Of a stretch of DNA of 64,000 nt, positions 7,273 through 16,063 are shown piece after piece (the first letter of the stretch is position 1; every line of letters starts with the position of its first letter). Both the position numbers and the translations under genes were made by a program. The DNA is from QHXM01 sp963697975. Lineage in GTDB: Bacteria; Acidobacteriota; Blastocatellia; Pyrinomonadales; Pyrinomonadaceae. The notes under the pieces are model-generated. The model saw nothing but the letters and a program-made list of their open reading frames with translations. It made no database searches and was not told the DNA's origin. The stretch spans positions 3,100,001 to 3,164,000 of the forward strand of contig OY969111.1 in NCBI GenBank assembly GCA_963697975.1. Direction: 5' to 3'.

Positions 7273-10206
7273 TTAGTCACTCGCTGCCGCTTGAAGATGC
7301 GCGCGTGCGCCGACTGTCGGCAGAGTGATGCGGAAAGTCGTGCCTTTACCCGGCAGACTTTCAACCGCGATGTGGCCGGAATGCTCCTGCACGATGCCGT
7401 AGGAGACGGCAAGTCCTAGTCCTGTGCCGCGCCCGACGCCCTTGGTGGTGTAGAACGGGTCGTAAATCTTGGCGACGTTTTCGGGCGCAATGCCCATCCC
7501 TGTGTCGGAGATTTCAATCACTATCGTGTCTTCATCGGTCGAGGCCGTGAACAAGGTGATTCGCCCGCCTTCGGGGATGGCATCGCGCGCGTTCAAGATC
7601 AGGTTCGTGAAGATTTGTTGCAGCTTGACCGCGTTGCCGTAGGCCAGCGGAAGGTTCTGGTCATACGCGCGCACAATTTCAATCTGGCTGTGGCGCAGTT
7701 GCGGCTCCAATAGTTGGAGCGTGTCGTCCATGACCTGATTAATCGAAAGCTCTGTGAACTCGGTTGCGCCGCCCGTGCGTGAGAAGTTCAGCAGGTTGTT
7801 GACAATGTCTGAAGCGCGGTCGGCCTGGCGACGCACCTTGAGAAGAAGCGCATGCTTCGGGTCTGTTTCGGGAAGCATCCCCAGCAACATCTGCGTGTAG
7901 GATGAAACGCCCGTCAGCGGCGTGTTGACCTCGTGCGCGACGCCTGCGGCGAGGAGTCCGATGCTCGATAGCTTCTCGCGCTGCTGCAACTGCTCTTCGA
8001 GTCTCATGCGCGAGGTCACGTCTTCAAGCACGACGAGCGCGCCTGTCCGGCCCTGCGAATCGGCTTGCAAGGGCGCGAGCGCGATGTTGAGAACCAGTGA
8101 GCGCCCGGCTTGCGTTGCCGTGTGCAGCTTATAGATGTGGCGGAGTTCCGTCAGATTCCAACGGCTGTCGCCAAGCACCTGCCTCAGCGTCTCTGCGAAA
8201 TCTTCCTCGAAGAGGTCTTCGACACGCCTGCCGATAACATCATGGCGGCGCAGTCCGAGTATCTTCTCCAGCGCGGAGTTGCAGCGCGTGACGCTCCCGT
8301 CCAGATCAACCGCGAGCAGTCCGACGTTGATTGATTCAACGATGGATTCGTTGAACTCTTTGAGCAGTTCAAGCTCTGCGGCGCGCTCCTGCTGTTCCTG
8401 ATACAGCAGGCTGTTCTCGATGGCCACTGCGACGTAGCCCGAAACCGTGCGAAGAATCTCCACGTCTTCCGAAGAGAGCAGCGCCCCGTCGGTCGAACGG
8501 CCCAGCCCGATGACGGCAACCATCCGACCGCGCACGATGCACGGAACGTAGTAGTGTAGAGCGCGACGCACAAAGCCCGTCGTCTCAGGTACGAGGTCAA
8601 GATCGTCTGCGCGAACCACACCTGTCTCGGCTGAGCGCGTGCGAATCATCTCGCGGAAATCCGGCGGCACGATCATCGCCGACGATAACCCGACGGCGCG
8701 CGCCACGCTGTAGCCTGCGGGCGCATTCTGGTCTTCGATGAAAATGACGATGCGGTTGACGTTTAAGACCTGTTCGAGGCGGCTGGCGAGCGCGTTCAGC
8801 AGAGGCTCAAGCGCGGTGGTGGCCGAGAGCGTGCGCCCGAAGTCGAGCAGACCGTTACGCATGTCGTAGCGTTCGCCGTAGAAGAGACGATCGGTACGCT
8901 CCTGCAAGAGTTTCTTGATCGGCGCGGTAATCATCACAATCGCGGTCATGGCGGCGACTGCGCCGATAACTTTCAGCGTAAGTTCGTTGAAGTTGATTTC
9001 TCCGAAGAGCGCATAAATCGCCGCTATGTAAACCACCGCGCCGCACATCATGGCGATGGCAACGGTCGTCAGCGCGTAAACGGCTGCGCGGCGCACGACG
9101 ATGTCCACGTCCATCAGGCGATAGCGCACGACGGAGTTGCCGAAGGTGAGCGGAATCAGCACGAGCGGGATGACGGCGACATCTGTCACCCAGTTCTCAG
9201 TTGTCATGCCGAAGACGTATGGAATCGCGTAGAGCAGCGTGAAGGGCGTGATGGCCAGAGCCGAACCCCAGACGACCCACTTCAACTGCTGGCGAACGAC
9301 GGCCACTTCGCTTTTGACGAAGGTTCGCACCAGAAGCGCCGCGCTCGTCAAAAGCCCTAACATGAAATGCACAAAGACGGCGATGTAGTATCCGTCAACG
9401 AACTGCGCCGAGAAGGGCAGGCGTGAAGGGGGAGTCAACTGGGTGACGTTATAAAGCAGTGCCGCCAGAATGATGAGCACAGCAGCCGGTACGTAGAGAA
9501 GATAAATGGGCCAGCGTCGTCTTTGCGAAATCTGCTGATGAACGGGATAGCGCGCGCAAAAGTGAATCAGAATAGGAGCGAAGAGAATGTAGGCTGCGTC
9601 ATCCAGAAACGCGATTGCCAGATCGAGGTCTTCGTATTGCCCGGTTGGCTTGAAGAAGTGAAAGACGAAAGCCGTCAGGCACAGGGCTGCGAAATGCGGG
9701 ACGAACGGCGCGCGGTCGCCCTGCTTGAAGAGCACGAAGAGACCGACGAAGAGATAAATCAGACCGATGAAGTTAATGTAAAGATCGTGCGTCTTCCAGG
9801 TCGTAACTTCTTCCGGGGAAATATCCGCTTTCCAGCAACAGCGCGTCTCTTCCGGGTTGGAAGGTCGCTCAATCAGGTAAATCAGATGCCCGCCAGCGCC
9901 CGCTTCTTCGAGATAGATCGGAATGTCCTGAGCGTACCTGACTTCGTCAAAAATTACCTCGTCCTCGCTGATGCTTCTGAGGATGTCGCCGGGCTGAACG
10001 CTGAGGACGCCCGCGTGCCCGACGTTTGAACTAGGGTCAACCGATTGCGCGACGACACCGTTTGATGTTTGAACCCATTTGATGCCGTCGGTCGGAGGAG
10101 ACTTGTGCTTCCAGCGCTGCCCGAAATTGAGCGCACCGGCAACAGCCAGCAGCGCTGCCACGATCAGCAGCACCCACGCCCGCGTTGTCAGCACAGAGCT
10201 TTTCAT
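7273..10206 (-). CDS. membrane histidine kinase with PDZ-like, GAF and PAS domains
   Basis: 977 residues. A first membrane helix (10-28) is followed by a periplasmic PDZ-like segment (about 45-115, GVLSVQPGDILRSI), then a block of seven or so helices (about 143-410), a GAF domain (about 455-605), a PAS domain (about 625-735), HisKA with phosphoacceptor His near residue 757 (GVAHEVNTPLTG) and HATPase (N-box NLILNARDAIPEGG, G1 ISDTGMGI, G2 GRGTGLGLAVSYG). It should autophosphorylate on His and pass phosphate to a receiver, probably the NtrC-type regulator at 5140. The start has AGGTGA about 8 bases upstream. PDZ plus a 7-helix module suggests sensing at the membrane, ligand unknown. Confidence 0.92.
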   Translation of the reverse strand: MKSSVLTTRAWVLLIVAALLAVAGALNFGQRWKHKSPPTDGIKWVQTSNGVVAQSVDPSSNVGHAGVLSVQPGDILRSISEDEVIFDEVRYAQDIPIYLEEAGAGGHLIYLIERPSNPEETRCCWKADISPEEVTTWKTHDLYINFIGLIYLFVGLFVLFKQGDRAPFVPHFAALCLTAFVFHFFKPTGQYEDLDLAIAFLDDAAYILFAPILIHFCARYPVHQQISQRRRWPIYLLYVPAAVLIILAALLYNVTQLTPPSRLPFSAQFVDGYYIAVFVHFMLGLLTSAALLVRTFVKSEVAVVRQQLKWVVWGSALAITPFTLLYAIPYVFGMTTENWVTDVAVIPLVLIPLTFGNSVVRYRLMDVDIVVRRAAVYALTTVAIAMMCGAVVYIAAIYALFGEINFNELTLKVIGAVAAMTAIVMITAPIKKLLQERTDRLFYGERYDMRNGLLDFGRTLSATTALEPLLNALASRLEQVLNVNRIVIFIEDQNAPAGYSVARAVGLSSAMIVPPDFREMIRTRSAETGVVRADDLDLVPETTGFVRRALHYYVPCIVRGRMVAVIGLGRSTDGALLSSEDVEILRTVSGYVAVAIENSLLYQEQQERAAELELLKEFNESIVESINVGLLAVDLDGSVTRCNSALEKILGLRRHDVIGRRVEDLFEEDFAETLRQVLGDSRWNLTELRHIYKLHTATQAGRSLVLNIALAPLQADSQGRTGALVVLEDVTSRMRLEEQLQQREKLSSIGLLAAGVAHEVNTPLTGVSSYTQMLLGMLPETDPKHALLLKVRRQADRASDIVNNLLNFSRTGGATEFTELSINQVMDDTLQLLEPQLRHSQIEIVRAYDQNLPLAYGNAVKLQQIFTNLILNARDAIPEGGRITLFTASTDEDTIVIEISDTGMGIAPENVAKIYDPFYTTKGVGRGTGLGLAVSYGIVQEHSGHIAVESLPGKGTTFRITLPTVGARAHLQAAASD

Positions 10207-10438
10207 CTCATTTCACCTGCAACGATGCGCTCTCCATTTTGCGCCAGCCCGCATAAATCACGGGCACACCTCGACATCGGTTTAATTCAAGCAATCAATG
10301 TTCCAAGCCTCTCCAAATCTGCATTGCCCATAAACACTTTACGGCTGGCTTCAAGACCCGCAAAGCATAGCCTTCTGCTCACACCGTTTCCCCATTTTAA
10401 GGAAATACTCAATCGGGGCTTAAACAGAACATCTCCAA

Positions 10439-10469
10439 GACAAGCCATATCCAAGTTTTTGGACTTGTC
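10439..10469. other. interrupted palindrome in the gap upstream of the histidine kinase
   Basis: GACAAG (10439-10444) and TCCAA (10450-10454) pair with TTGGA (10459-10463) and CTTGTC (10464-10469). The rest of the 10207-10491 gap shows no gene or clear promoter to me. It may be an operator or simply a degenerate repeat. Confidence 0.3.
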
Positions 10470-10491
10470 CGAGAATTTGGAAAACAGTAAA

Positions 10492-10576
10492 AAGTGGTCA
10501 GTGGTCAGTGGCCGGTGGTCAGTAAAGACGAAAATCCCTTCTTACTGACCACCGACCACTGACCACTGACCACTGC
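10492..10576. repeat. inverted tandem-heptamer hairpin (GGTCAGT units)
   Basis: AGTGGTCAGTGGTCAGTGG on the left is mirrored by CCACTGACCACTGACCACT on the right. The loop reads TAAAGACGAAAATCCCTTCTTA, again purine-rich then pyrimidine-rich. It abuts the stop codon of the leftward gene at 10579. Confidence 0.85.
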
Positions 10577-10578
10577 TT

Positions 10579-12345
10579 TTAGAATCTGACAGAGATACCG
10601 CCGCGTAAACTTCTTCGTGCAGCGTCAACGGTGATGAACGTCTCGCCATCCTCGGTGCTGGTTTGTGTGTCGAGCAAATTGCGCGCATCAATTACGGCCT
10701 GCGCGCGCACGGGCAACCCGAAAGTGGGCAGTTCCTGGGTAATGAGGATGCTCAACGAAGGATCGTAAACGGCGAGGCGTCCGGCGAACGGGTCAATCGC
10801 AAAGATGGTCGCGCGCGGGCTAAAGCGAAACACCGTGCGGACGCGCGTTCCCGAATCAAGATTCGCGCTCATCTCAAAAGCCGCCGATTGGAAGAAACTG
10901 CTGTCGAAAGCTTCCGTGGGATTAAGCAATCCTTTGGTCGAAAGCTGTTGCCCACGTCCGAGAGAGTATCCGGCAGATGCGTTGATGATGCGGCTGACCC
11001 GCCGCGTGTAGACGACGCGAAGCCCCCGCGCCGCGCCCTGTTGATTAGCGACATTCAAAAGCGGTGCGCCACCCTCGCCTGAAAAGGCCGAGAGTGGCAT
11101 GCTAAATAGCCCGACGCCGCGATTCGATGTCGTATCAAAAAACGCCGTCGCCTCAACGCTCGATTCATTATCCAGCACACGCTCGACACCGAATTCAAGA
11201 CGGCTGCTGCGCTCCATCACGGCGCGTCCGTCAACATAAGCGACGGGCGTCGAAACAGGCTCGCGGAAAATGACCTGACTATCTTCAAACTCGGCCACGC
11301 TCTGCGCGGCGCTCGCCCAATCATTTGACGGCGCATACGCGGCGCGAACACGCGTGCGCGGCCCTACGTCAAACTGAAAACCGAGTCGCGGGCTGATTGC
11401 GCTGGCATTGCTCGCGCCCATGAAACGTGCGTAGTCCAGTCCAAGCACGATCACCACACCGTCGCGCACAACCCATTCGTCAACGGCACGCAACGAAAGC
11501 TGTCCGAGCGATTCACCCTCGCCCGCTTTCGTCGCTATATAATTATTGAGCGCGCCTCCTGAGACCGTCAGGCTGAGGCGATGTTTGTCTGTCGCGCGAA
11601 TGGTGGCGGTGGCTTCGAGTCGCTGCGGCGCGCCACGTCCAGTGCCTGTCTGTCCGGCGAAGATTAAATCGACGCGCTGGCTGACAGGCTGCGCGACGGC
11701 GAAATTCAGTCCGGTGAAAGTGTAGGCCCTTGTGCCGGAAGAACTGGCGACGTAGGTTTCAATGACGCCCTGTGTGCGTGCCAGACTGTTCGTTCCATCT
11801 TCGTTCTCAATGGCTATGACGTTGTAAGGCTCGCCTGCCGAAGCTTCTACGTCACCTTGTGCGGCGAGCACGGCGTTGATAGTTTCGTCTTCGCCCTCGC
11901 CCACCTGGAAAATGGAACGATTGCCCGAACGCGAACGGAGCATCCATTTCCGGTCGTCGCGGTCTTTGCGCCGTTCAGGGGCAGTACGGCCAGAGCCGAT
12001 GGGTTCGAGATTGAAACGGTAGATGACTTCGTCTGCGGATTTGACCTGAACGGAATCGAAGAGGACGGCGCTAAAGCCGTCAGCGATGGCGCGCAAACTA
12101 TAGCGACCGGGAGCAATCCTGGCAATGAACGTCCCATCGCCCGCGCTCTTGACCTGTTTGATTATTTCGCTTGCGCCATCTTTGATGAGCGAGACGACCG
12201 CGCCTGCAATCGGGTTGCCTTTATTGTCGCGGACTGAGCCGCTGACGGTCGCAACGCGGCCCCCGGCAAAAATTTGTGGTGCGTATCCTTCGCACACAAA
12301 GGCGAGAGCGACCAGCGCCAGACTCACGCGCAAACTTTTTCTCAT
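10579..12345 (-). CDS. carboxypeptidase-regulatory / TonB-receptor-like outer membrane protein
   Basis: 588 residues from ATG 12345, preferred over an upstream ATG because a signal peptide (MRKSLRVSLALVALAFVC) begins there and GGAGG lies 10 bases before it. Residues about 33-115 form a carboxypeptidase-regulatory-like beta-sandwich (VSGSVRDNKGNPIAGAVVSL, FIARIAPGRYSLRAIADGF). The remainder is rich in alternating beta strands ending in RGGISVRF, with a C-terminal aromatic residue, as in outer-membrane barrels. Acidobacteriota carry many such proteins of 1000 residues or more, with a TonB plug; this one is shorter and no plug or TonB box was recognised. Likely an outer-membrane protein for an unknown ligand. 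Confidence 0.7.
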   Translation of the reverse strand: MRKSLRVSLALVALAFVCEGYAPQIFAGGRVATVSGSVRDNKGNPIAGAVVSLIKDGASEIIKQVKSAGDGTFIARIAPGRYSLRAIADGFSAVLFDSVQVKSADEVIYRFNLEPIGSGRTAPERRKDRDDRKWMLRSRSGNRSIFQVGEGEDETINAVLAAQGDVEASAGEPYNVIAIENEDGTNSLARTQGVIETYVASSSGTRAYTFTGLNFAVAQPVSQRVDLIFAGQTGTGRGAPQRLEATATIRATDKHRLSLTVSGGALNNYIATKAGEGESLGQLSLRAVDEWVVRDGVVIVLGLDYARFMGASNASAISPRLGFQFDVGPRTRVRAAYAPSNDWASAAQSVAEFEDSQVIFREPVSTPVAYVDGRAVMERSSRLEFGVERVLDNESSVEATAFFDTTSNRGVGLFSMPLSAFSGEGGAPLLNVANQQGAARGLRVVYTRRVSRIINASAGYSLGRGQQLSTKGLLNPTEAFDSSFFQSAAFEMSANLDSGTRVRTVFRFSPRATIFAIDPFAGRLAVYDPSLSILITQELPTFGLPVRAQAVIDARNLLDTQTSTEDGETFITVDAARRSLRGGISVRF

Positions 12346-12429
12346 CGCGGCAAAACCTCCGGGCGCGCACTTTGGCGAGTCAAAAGCGCGCCTGCCAACA
12401 ACCGCCATCTCTCTTAGGTGCTGCGTTCT

Positions 12430-12522
12430 GAAAAGAAAAAGCCAGCAGGAAAAAAGAAAAAAGTGATAACTGCGGCCAGAGCCGCTTCTTCTTTTTGCCT
12501 TTTACCTTTTACTTTTTCCTTC
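12430..12522. repeat. degenerate inverted tandem repeat (AAAAGGAAAA units)
   Basis: A purine run made of AAAAAGCCAG/GGAAAAAAG-like units (12430-12463) is mirrored by CTTTTTGCCTTTTACC-type units (12486-12522). It is less regular than other members but has the same plan and the same word family as the hairpin at 15510. Confidence 0.55.
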
Positions 12523-12595
12523 AGGATTGAATCGCCCCCGCTTGAGAAGGCGTTATTTTCCGCCAACTCCGGCAGGGTGTCAAGCAAACTATCGG

Positions 12596-12705
12596 CTGCT
12601 AGATGCTGGATGTCTGATGACGGATGCCAGCAATAGGATGTCAGGCGCTGAAATCTGAGTTCTCACATCTAAGGTCTGATACATAGCATCTGGTCTGCGT
12701 TTGCC
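12596..12705. repeat. degenerate inverted tandem repeat (GATGCTG/GATGTCT units)
   Basis: Tandem GATG-starting units (GCTAGATGCTGGATGTCTG) on the left face CATCTAAGG...CATAGCATCTGG on the right. Arms are imperfect. Together with the repeat at 12430 it occupies most of the 440-base gap between the receptor-like gene and the M16 peptidase gene; no promoter was identified in the gap. Confidence 0.45.
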
Positions 12706-12784
12706 GCCCGTTTTACGCCATGTTACGATGCTCCCTTAATTGCCGCTCATTTTTTTGCCAACCGGAGTCCATATTTCAAGCAGT

Positions 12785-14068
12785 ATGATAGACAAGATTC
12801 AATCAACCAGGCTCGACAACGGTTTGACCGTTCTGACGGAGCACATGCCGGGTCTGCGCTCCTGCACCGTCGGCATCTGGGCGCGGCGGGGTTCGCGCCA
12901 CGAACAGCCCGAATTAAACGGTATCTGCCATTTCATAGAGCACGCCGTTTTCAAAGGCACAAAGCGCCGCACCGCGCTCGACATCGCCATCGAGAGTGAC
13001 CGGCTCGGCGGCCACCTCGACGCCTTCACCTCGCACGAGGTCACGGGCTTTACCATGAAAGTCACGGATAAAGGGCTTCCGCAAGCCTTTGATATTCTGG
13101 CCAACATGCTCGCCCACCCGCGTTTTGACAGGGAAGATTTGGAGCGCGAGCAAAAAGTCATCCTCGAAGAGATGAAAATGGTCGAGGACACGCCCGACGA
13201 GTTTCTGGGCGAACTCTTCAACGCCGCCTATTTCCCGGATCACGCTTTGGGTCGTCCCATCGAGGGCACTGCGGAAACCGTCCCGACTTTCAATCAAGAA
13301 AAAACCGCGAGCTTTCATGCCCGCGAGTTCAGCGCCCGCAACCTCGTCATCGCCGCCGCCGGAAACGTCGAGCACGCGCAACTGGTCGAAATGGCCGTGC
13401 GCGCGTTCTCCGAAGACACGCCCTCTGACAACGCTTCTTCCAACGGAGCAAGCGACGCGTCAAAGCCACAGGCTTCCGCCACCATCCTGATTGAGCGCAA
13501 GAAGGAGCTTGAGCAGGCGCATCTTATCATCGCCAGCCCCTGGCCTTCGGCGACCGATGAAGACCGCTTCGCTGCCAGCCTGCTCGCCAACGTCCTTGGC
13601 GGCGGAACGTCCAGCCGTCTCTGGCAATCCATACGCGAGCAGCGGGGCTTAGCTTATTCGGTTGGAGCGGGCGCGAGCGCGTTTTCTGACATCGGCGTTT
13701 TCACCATCTACGCCGGAACTTCGCCAAAGCAACTGGACGAAGTGGTTGACCTCTCGCTCGTCGAATTGCGCCGTGTGGTGCGCGAAAACGTCGCGGAAGA
13801 AGAACTCCAACTCGTCAAAGATCAAACCGTCGCGTCTATCCTGCTCGGTCTTGAATCGTCAAGCGTGAGAGCGGGAGCGCTCGCCCGTCAGGAGATCGTA
13901 CACGGTCGCCGCATCTCGCCGGACGAAGTCATCAGCCGTCTTGAAGCCGTCACGGTCGAAGACTTGCAGCGAATTGCGCGCGAGTATTTCACCTCCGAAG
14001 GATTGGCGCTCGTCGCGCTCGGCGACCTCAACGGCTTTCGCGTTGATCGCTCGCGCCTCGAAATTTAA
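12785..14068 (+). CDS. M16-family zinc metalloprotease (pitrilysin-like, processing-peptidase type)
   Basis: 427 residues from ATG 12785. The inverted zinc motif HxxEH is present as HFIEH near residue 48, with the downstream Glu expected in LEREQKVILEEMKMVEDTP. The second half has the substrate-binding domain signature LLANVLGGGTSSRLWQSIREQRGLAYSVGA. M16 enzymes of this size degrade or process peptides, often as dimers. An upstream in-frame ATG (12740) would add a non-conserved 15-residue tail. It is followed 32 bases later by a small secreted protein gene. Confidence 0.92.
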   Translation: MIDKIQSTRLDNGLTVLTEHMPGLRSCTVGIWARRGSRHEQPELNGICHFIEHAVFKGTKRRTALDIAIESDRLGGHLDAFTSHEVTGFTMKVTDKGLPQAFDILANMLAHPRFDREDLEREQKVILEEMKMVEDTPDEFLGELFNAAYFPDHALGRPIEGTAETVPTFNQEKTASFHAREFSARNLVIAAAGNVEHAQLVEMAVRAFSEDTPSDNASSNGASDASKPQASATILIERKKELEQAHLIIASPWPSATDEDRFAASLLANVLGGGTSSRLWQSIREQRGLAYSVGAGASAFSDIGVFTIYAGTSPKQLDEVVDLSLVELRRVVRENVAEEELQLVKDQTVASILLGLESSSVRAGALARQEIVHGRRISPDEVISRLEAVTVEDLQRIAREYFTSEGLALVALGDLNGFRVDRSRLEI

Positions 14069-14100
14069 GAGCGCACGCCGAGCATGTTCAGGGAGAAGCC

Positions 14101-14604
14101 TTGAAAGCAGCACTGACATCCCTTTTGCTAGTAGGGCTGATGGTCGCATCCTTGCCCGCGCAAGCCGTTGACGACAACGCGGCTGCTCCTGACGTGTCTG
14201 TCCTGAGCTTTGACTGGAAGTATGCCGGGTACGTGCGCGCGGAGACGGTCAAGGGGAACGAAAGCATTTCGTCCACGGACACTTCGACCGCCGTCAAGCT
14301 CTCTCGCAAGAAGATCTATGTTTTCAAGTACACGGCCAAAGCCGCACTGAAAAATAGCGGCGCGAAGACGATCAAGATTGTTTTATGGGATTACATCTTC
14401 ACAGACGCTAAGGAGCAGACAGAACTCAAGCGCTACAAGCTGCAATCAAGGCAACAGATATTGCCCGGTGAGACGCAGTTGCTCTCAAGAGATGTCGAGC
14501 TTGACCCGAAAGACAACACGCGACACATCACGACCGGCAAGCAGAGCGTCGAGATTACCAGAATCGAATACACGGATGGCTCAGTCTGGCGGCAAAAGCA
14601 GTGA
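14101..14604 (+). CDS. secreted protein of unknown function
   Basis: 167 residues, TTG start at 14101 with GGAGAA upstream. Signal peptide (KAALTSLLLVGLMVASLPAQA) then a single compact, probably all-beta domain (KKIYVFKYTAKAALKNSGAK, TIKIVLWDYIFTD, QQILPGETQLLSRDVEL, SVEITRIEYTDGSVW). It resembles immunoglobulin-like or adhesin-like periplasmic domains but I do not recognise a family. Its stop codon TGA (14602-14604) is formed by the first unit of the repeat hairpin that follows. Confidence 0.75.
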   Translation: MKAALTSLLLVGLMVASLPAQAVDDNAAAPDVSVLSFDWKYAGYVRAETVKGNESISSTDTSTAVKLSRKKIYVFKYTAKAALKNSGAKTIKIVLWDYIFTDAKEQTELKRYKLQSRQQILPGETQLLSRDVELDPKDNTRHITTGKQSVEITRIEYTDGSVWRQKQ

Positions 14605-14683
14605 TAGGTGATGGGTGATGGGTGATAAGAGAAAACAACAGGTCTTTCTTATCACCCATCACCCATCACCCATCACCCATCAC
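14601..14683. repeat. inverted tandem-heptamer hairpin (GTGATGG units)
   Basis: GTGATAGGTGATGGGTGATG and one more unit (14601-14630) are mirrored by a longer run of CACCCAT units (14647-14683). The left arm contains the stop codon of the upstream gene and the right arm ends 2 bases before the ATG of the next, leaving no room for a separate ribosome site. Confidence 0.92.
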
Positions 14684-14685
14684 TT

Positions 14686-15510
14686 ATGAAATTCACTGTT
14701 CTCGGAAGCGGCTCGACCGGCAACGCGATCCTGATTGCCGCGAATGATACGCGCGTACTCGTTGACGCCGGATTGAGCGCCAGAGAGACTATGCGACGCC
14801 TGGCGCTGATGGGCTGCGACCCCGCGCAACTCGACGGCGTCATCATCACGCACGAGCACGGCGACCACGCCGGGGGCTTGCGCGTCCTCTTGAAAAGCCT
14901 GAACTGCCCCGTCTTCATCTCCGGCAAAACGCGCGAAGCCTACATCAGTGAACACAACTCTCGTTCTTCGGACGAGCCGCGCAAACGCGCGGATGCCTTG
15001 CGCGACCGCACGGAAGAGATCGAATCGAGCAAGGATTTCAAAATCGGCGCGATTGATTTCCACCCTTTCACCATCCCGCATGATGCGGCGGATAACTTCG
15101 GCTTTACGGCCACCCACGCCGGAGTCTGCGTGGCAACGTTGATGGATTTCGGCCACATCACGACGCTGATTACCGAACGCCTGCGCGGTTGCGCCGCCAT
15201 CGTCATCGAATCCAATCATAGCCGCGACATGCTCAAGGCTTGCGACGTTTACCCCTGGGAGTTGAAGCAGCGGATACTCTCGCGCACAGGTCATATCTCA
15301 AACGAGGACGTGGCCGATTGGCTGCGCGACGGCTTTGATGGCACGGCGCGTCACATCGTGCTCGCACACCTTTCGCAGCGCGCTAACAACCCTTACGTGG
15401 CGAAAATCTCCGCTGAGATGGCGCTACGGGAACGCGCGCCGCTCTTTCAAGCCGAGACAGAGATCACCCTCTCGTTTGCGAAAGAGCCGCTGCCGTGGAT
15501 AGAGCTTTGA
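14686..15510 (+). CDS. metallo-beta-lactamase-fold hydrolase, WalJ/YycJ type
   Basis: 274 residues. The metal-binding signature HEHGDHAGG is present near residues 49-57, preceded by LGSGSTGNAILIA and VDAGLSARE, the layout of the WalJ (YycJ) family of single-domain MBL exonuclease-like proteins. Further His ligands are seen in TIPHDAADNFGFT and ESNHSRDMLKACDVYP, and HLSQRANNP near the end. WalJ is linked to DNA or cell-envelope processes in Firmicutes; here the role is not established. There is no Shine-Dalgarno upstream of ATG 14686 because a repeat hairpin abuts it, so initiation may depend on coupling. Confidence 0.87.
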   Translation: MKFTVLGSGSTGNAILIAANDTRVLVDAGLSARETMRRLALMGCDPAQLDGVIITHEHGDHAGGLRVLLKSLNCPVFISGKTREAYISEHNSRSSDEPRKRADALRDRTEEIESSKDFKIGAIDFHPFTIPHDAADNFGFTATHAGVCVATLMDFGHITTLITERLRGCAAIVIESNHSRDMLKACDVYPWELKQRILSRTGHISNEDVADWLRDGFDGTARHIVLAHLSQRANNPYVAKISAEMALRERAPLFQAETEITLSFAKEPLPWIEL

Positions 15511-15992
15511 AGGCAAAAGGCAAAAGTAAAAAGGCAAAAGGTAGGCGGAAACCACTATTAACTAAATGTGGCTTCAGCCTCACTTTTACCTTTTGCCTTT
15601 TAGCTTTTGCCTTCTTCGCAGGCTGCACGCTCAAGGCGAATCGCGGTGGCATCCCGCCGCAGGCGCAGGCGACGATTGATGCGGTGAGCGCCGACATTGC
15701 GGAAGGGCGCTACGAAAAGATTTACACGGAGGCGGCGGAAGAATGGCGGCAGGCAGCCACGCTCGAACAATCTAATGAAACCTTCAAGACGTTGAAGGTT
15801 AAGCTCGGCAACGTCAGAAGCCGTTCTTTTCATTCGGCCACCGAGCAGGACACGACGAGCGGTCATTCCTTCGTCATCGCTTACAAAACCTCTTTTGAGC
15901 GCGCCGACGGCATGGAGACCTTCACGCTCGTCGAGCGCGATCGCCGCTGGCTGCTGGCGAGATACTTTGTTAATTCGGATGCACTGAAATAG
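15495..15992 (+). CDS. small lipoprotein whose signal peptide is encoded by a repeat
   Basis: 165 residues from GTG 15495, overlapping the walJ-like stop by 16 bases. The very basic n-region (RALKAKGKSKKAKGRRK) and the hydrophobic h-region (FTFCLLAFAFFAGC) are translations of the two arms of a hairpin repeat at 15510-15613. Lipobox FFAGC makes Cys44 the probable lipidation site. The mature domain (TIDAVSADIAEGRYEKIYTEAAEEWRQ..., FERADGMETFTLVERDRRWLLARYFV) resembles DUF4019/DUF3887-type periplasmic domains that accompany NTF2-like folds, with low certainty. No alternative ATG or GTG start exists downstream before the domain, so this origin of the signal peptide is hard to avoid. Confidence 0.7.
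   Translation: MDRALKAKGKSKKAKGRRKPLLTKCGFSLTFTFCLLAFAFFAGCTLKANRGGIPPQAQATIDAVSADIAEGRYEKIYTEAAEEWRQAATLEQSNETFKTLKVKLGNVRSRSFHSATEQDTTSGHSFVIAYKTSFERADGMETFTLVERDRRWLLARYFVNSDALK
15510..15613. repeat. inverted tandem-heptamer hairpin (AGGCAAA units) overlapping a coding start
   Basis: AAGGCAAAAGGCAAAAGTAA with a further unit (15510-15541) is mirrored by CCTTTTGCCTTTTAGCTTTT and GCCTT (15589-15613). The loop of 47 bases is longer than in other members. The whole element lies in frame in the lipoprotein gene. Confidence 0.85.
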
Positions 15993-16063
15993 TGATGGGT
16001 GATAGGTGATGGGTAATAAGTAAAAGCCTTTCTCCTCTCATCTATCATCTATCATCTATCACC
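15992..16063. repeat. inverted tandem-heptamer hairpin (GTGATGG units)
   Basis: GTGATGGGTGATAGGTGATG runs right from 15992, directly after the TAG stop of the lipoprotein; CATCTATCATCTATCATC returns to 16063, the base before the purB ATG. Arms are imperfect (GGGTGAT against ATCTATC), loop AAGTAAAAGCCTTTCTCC. Confidence 0.82.

Noticed and set aside
14601..14683. CRISPR-like array
   Set aside because: The repeats are 7-base units without unique spacers, arranged as mirror arms; no cas gene is near.
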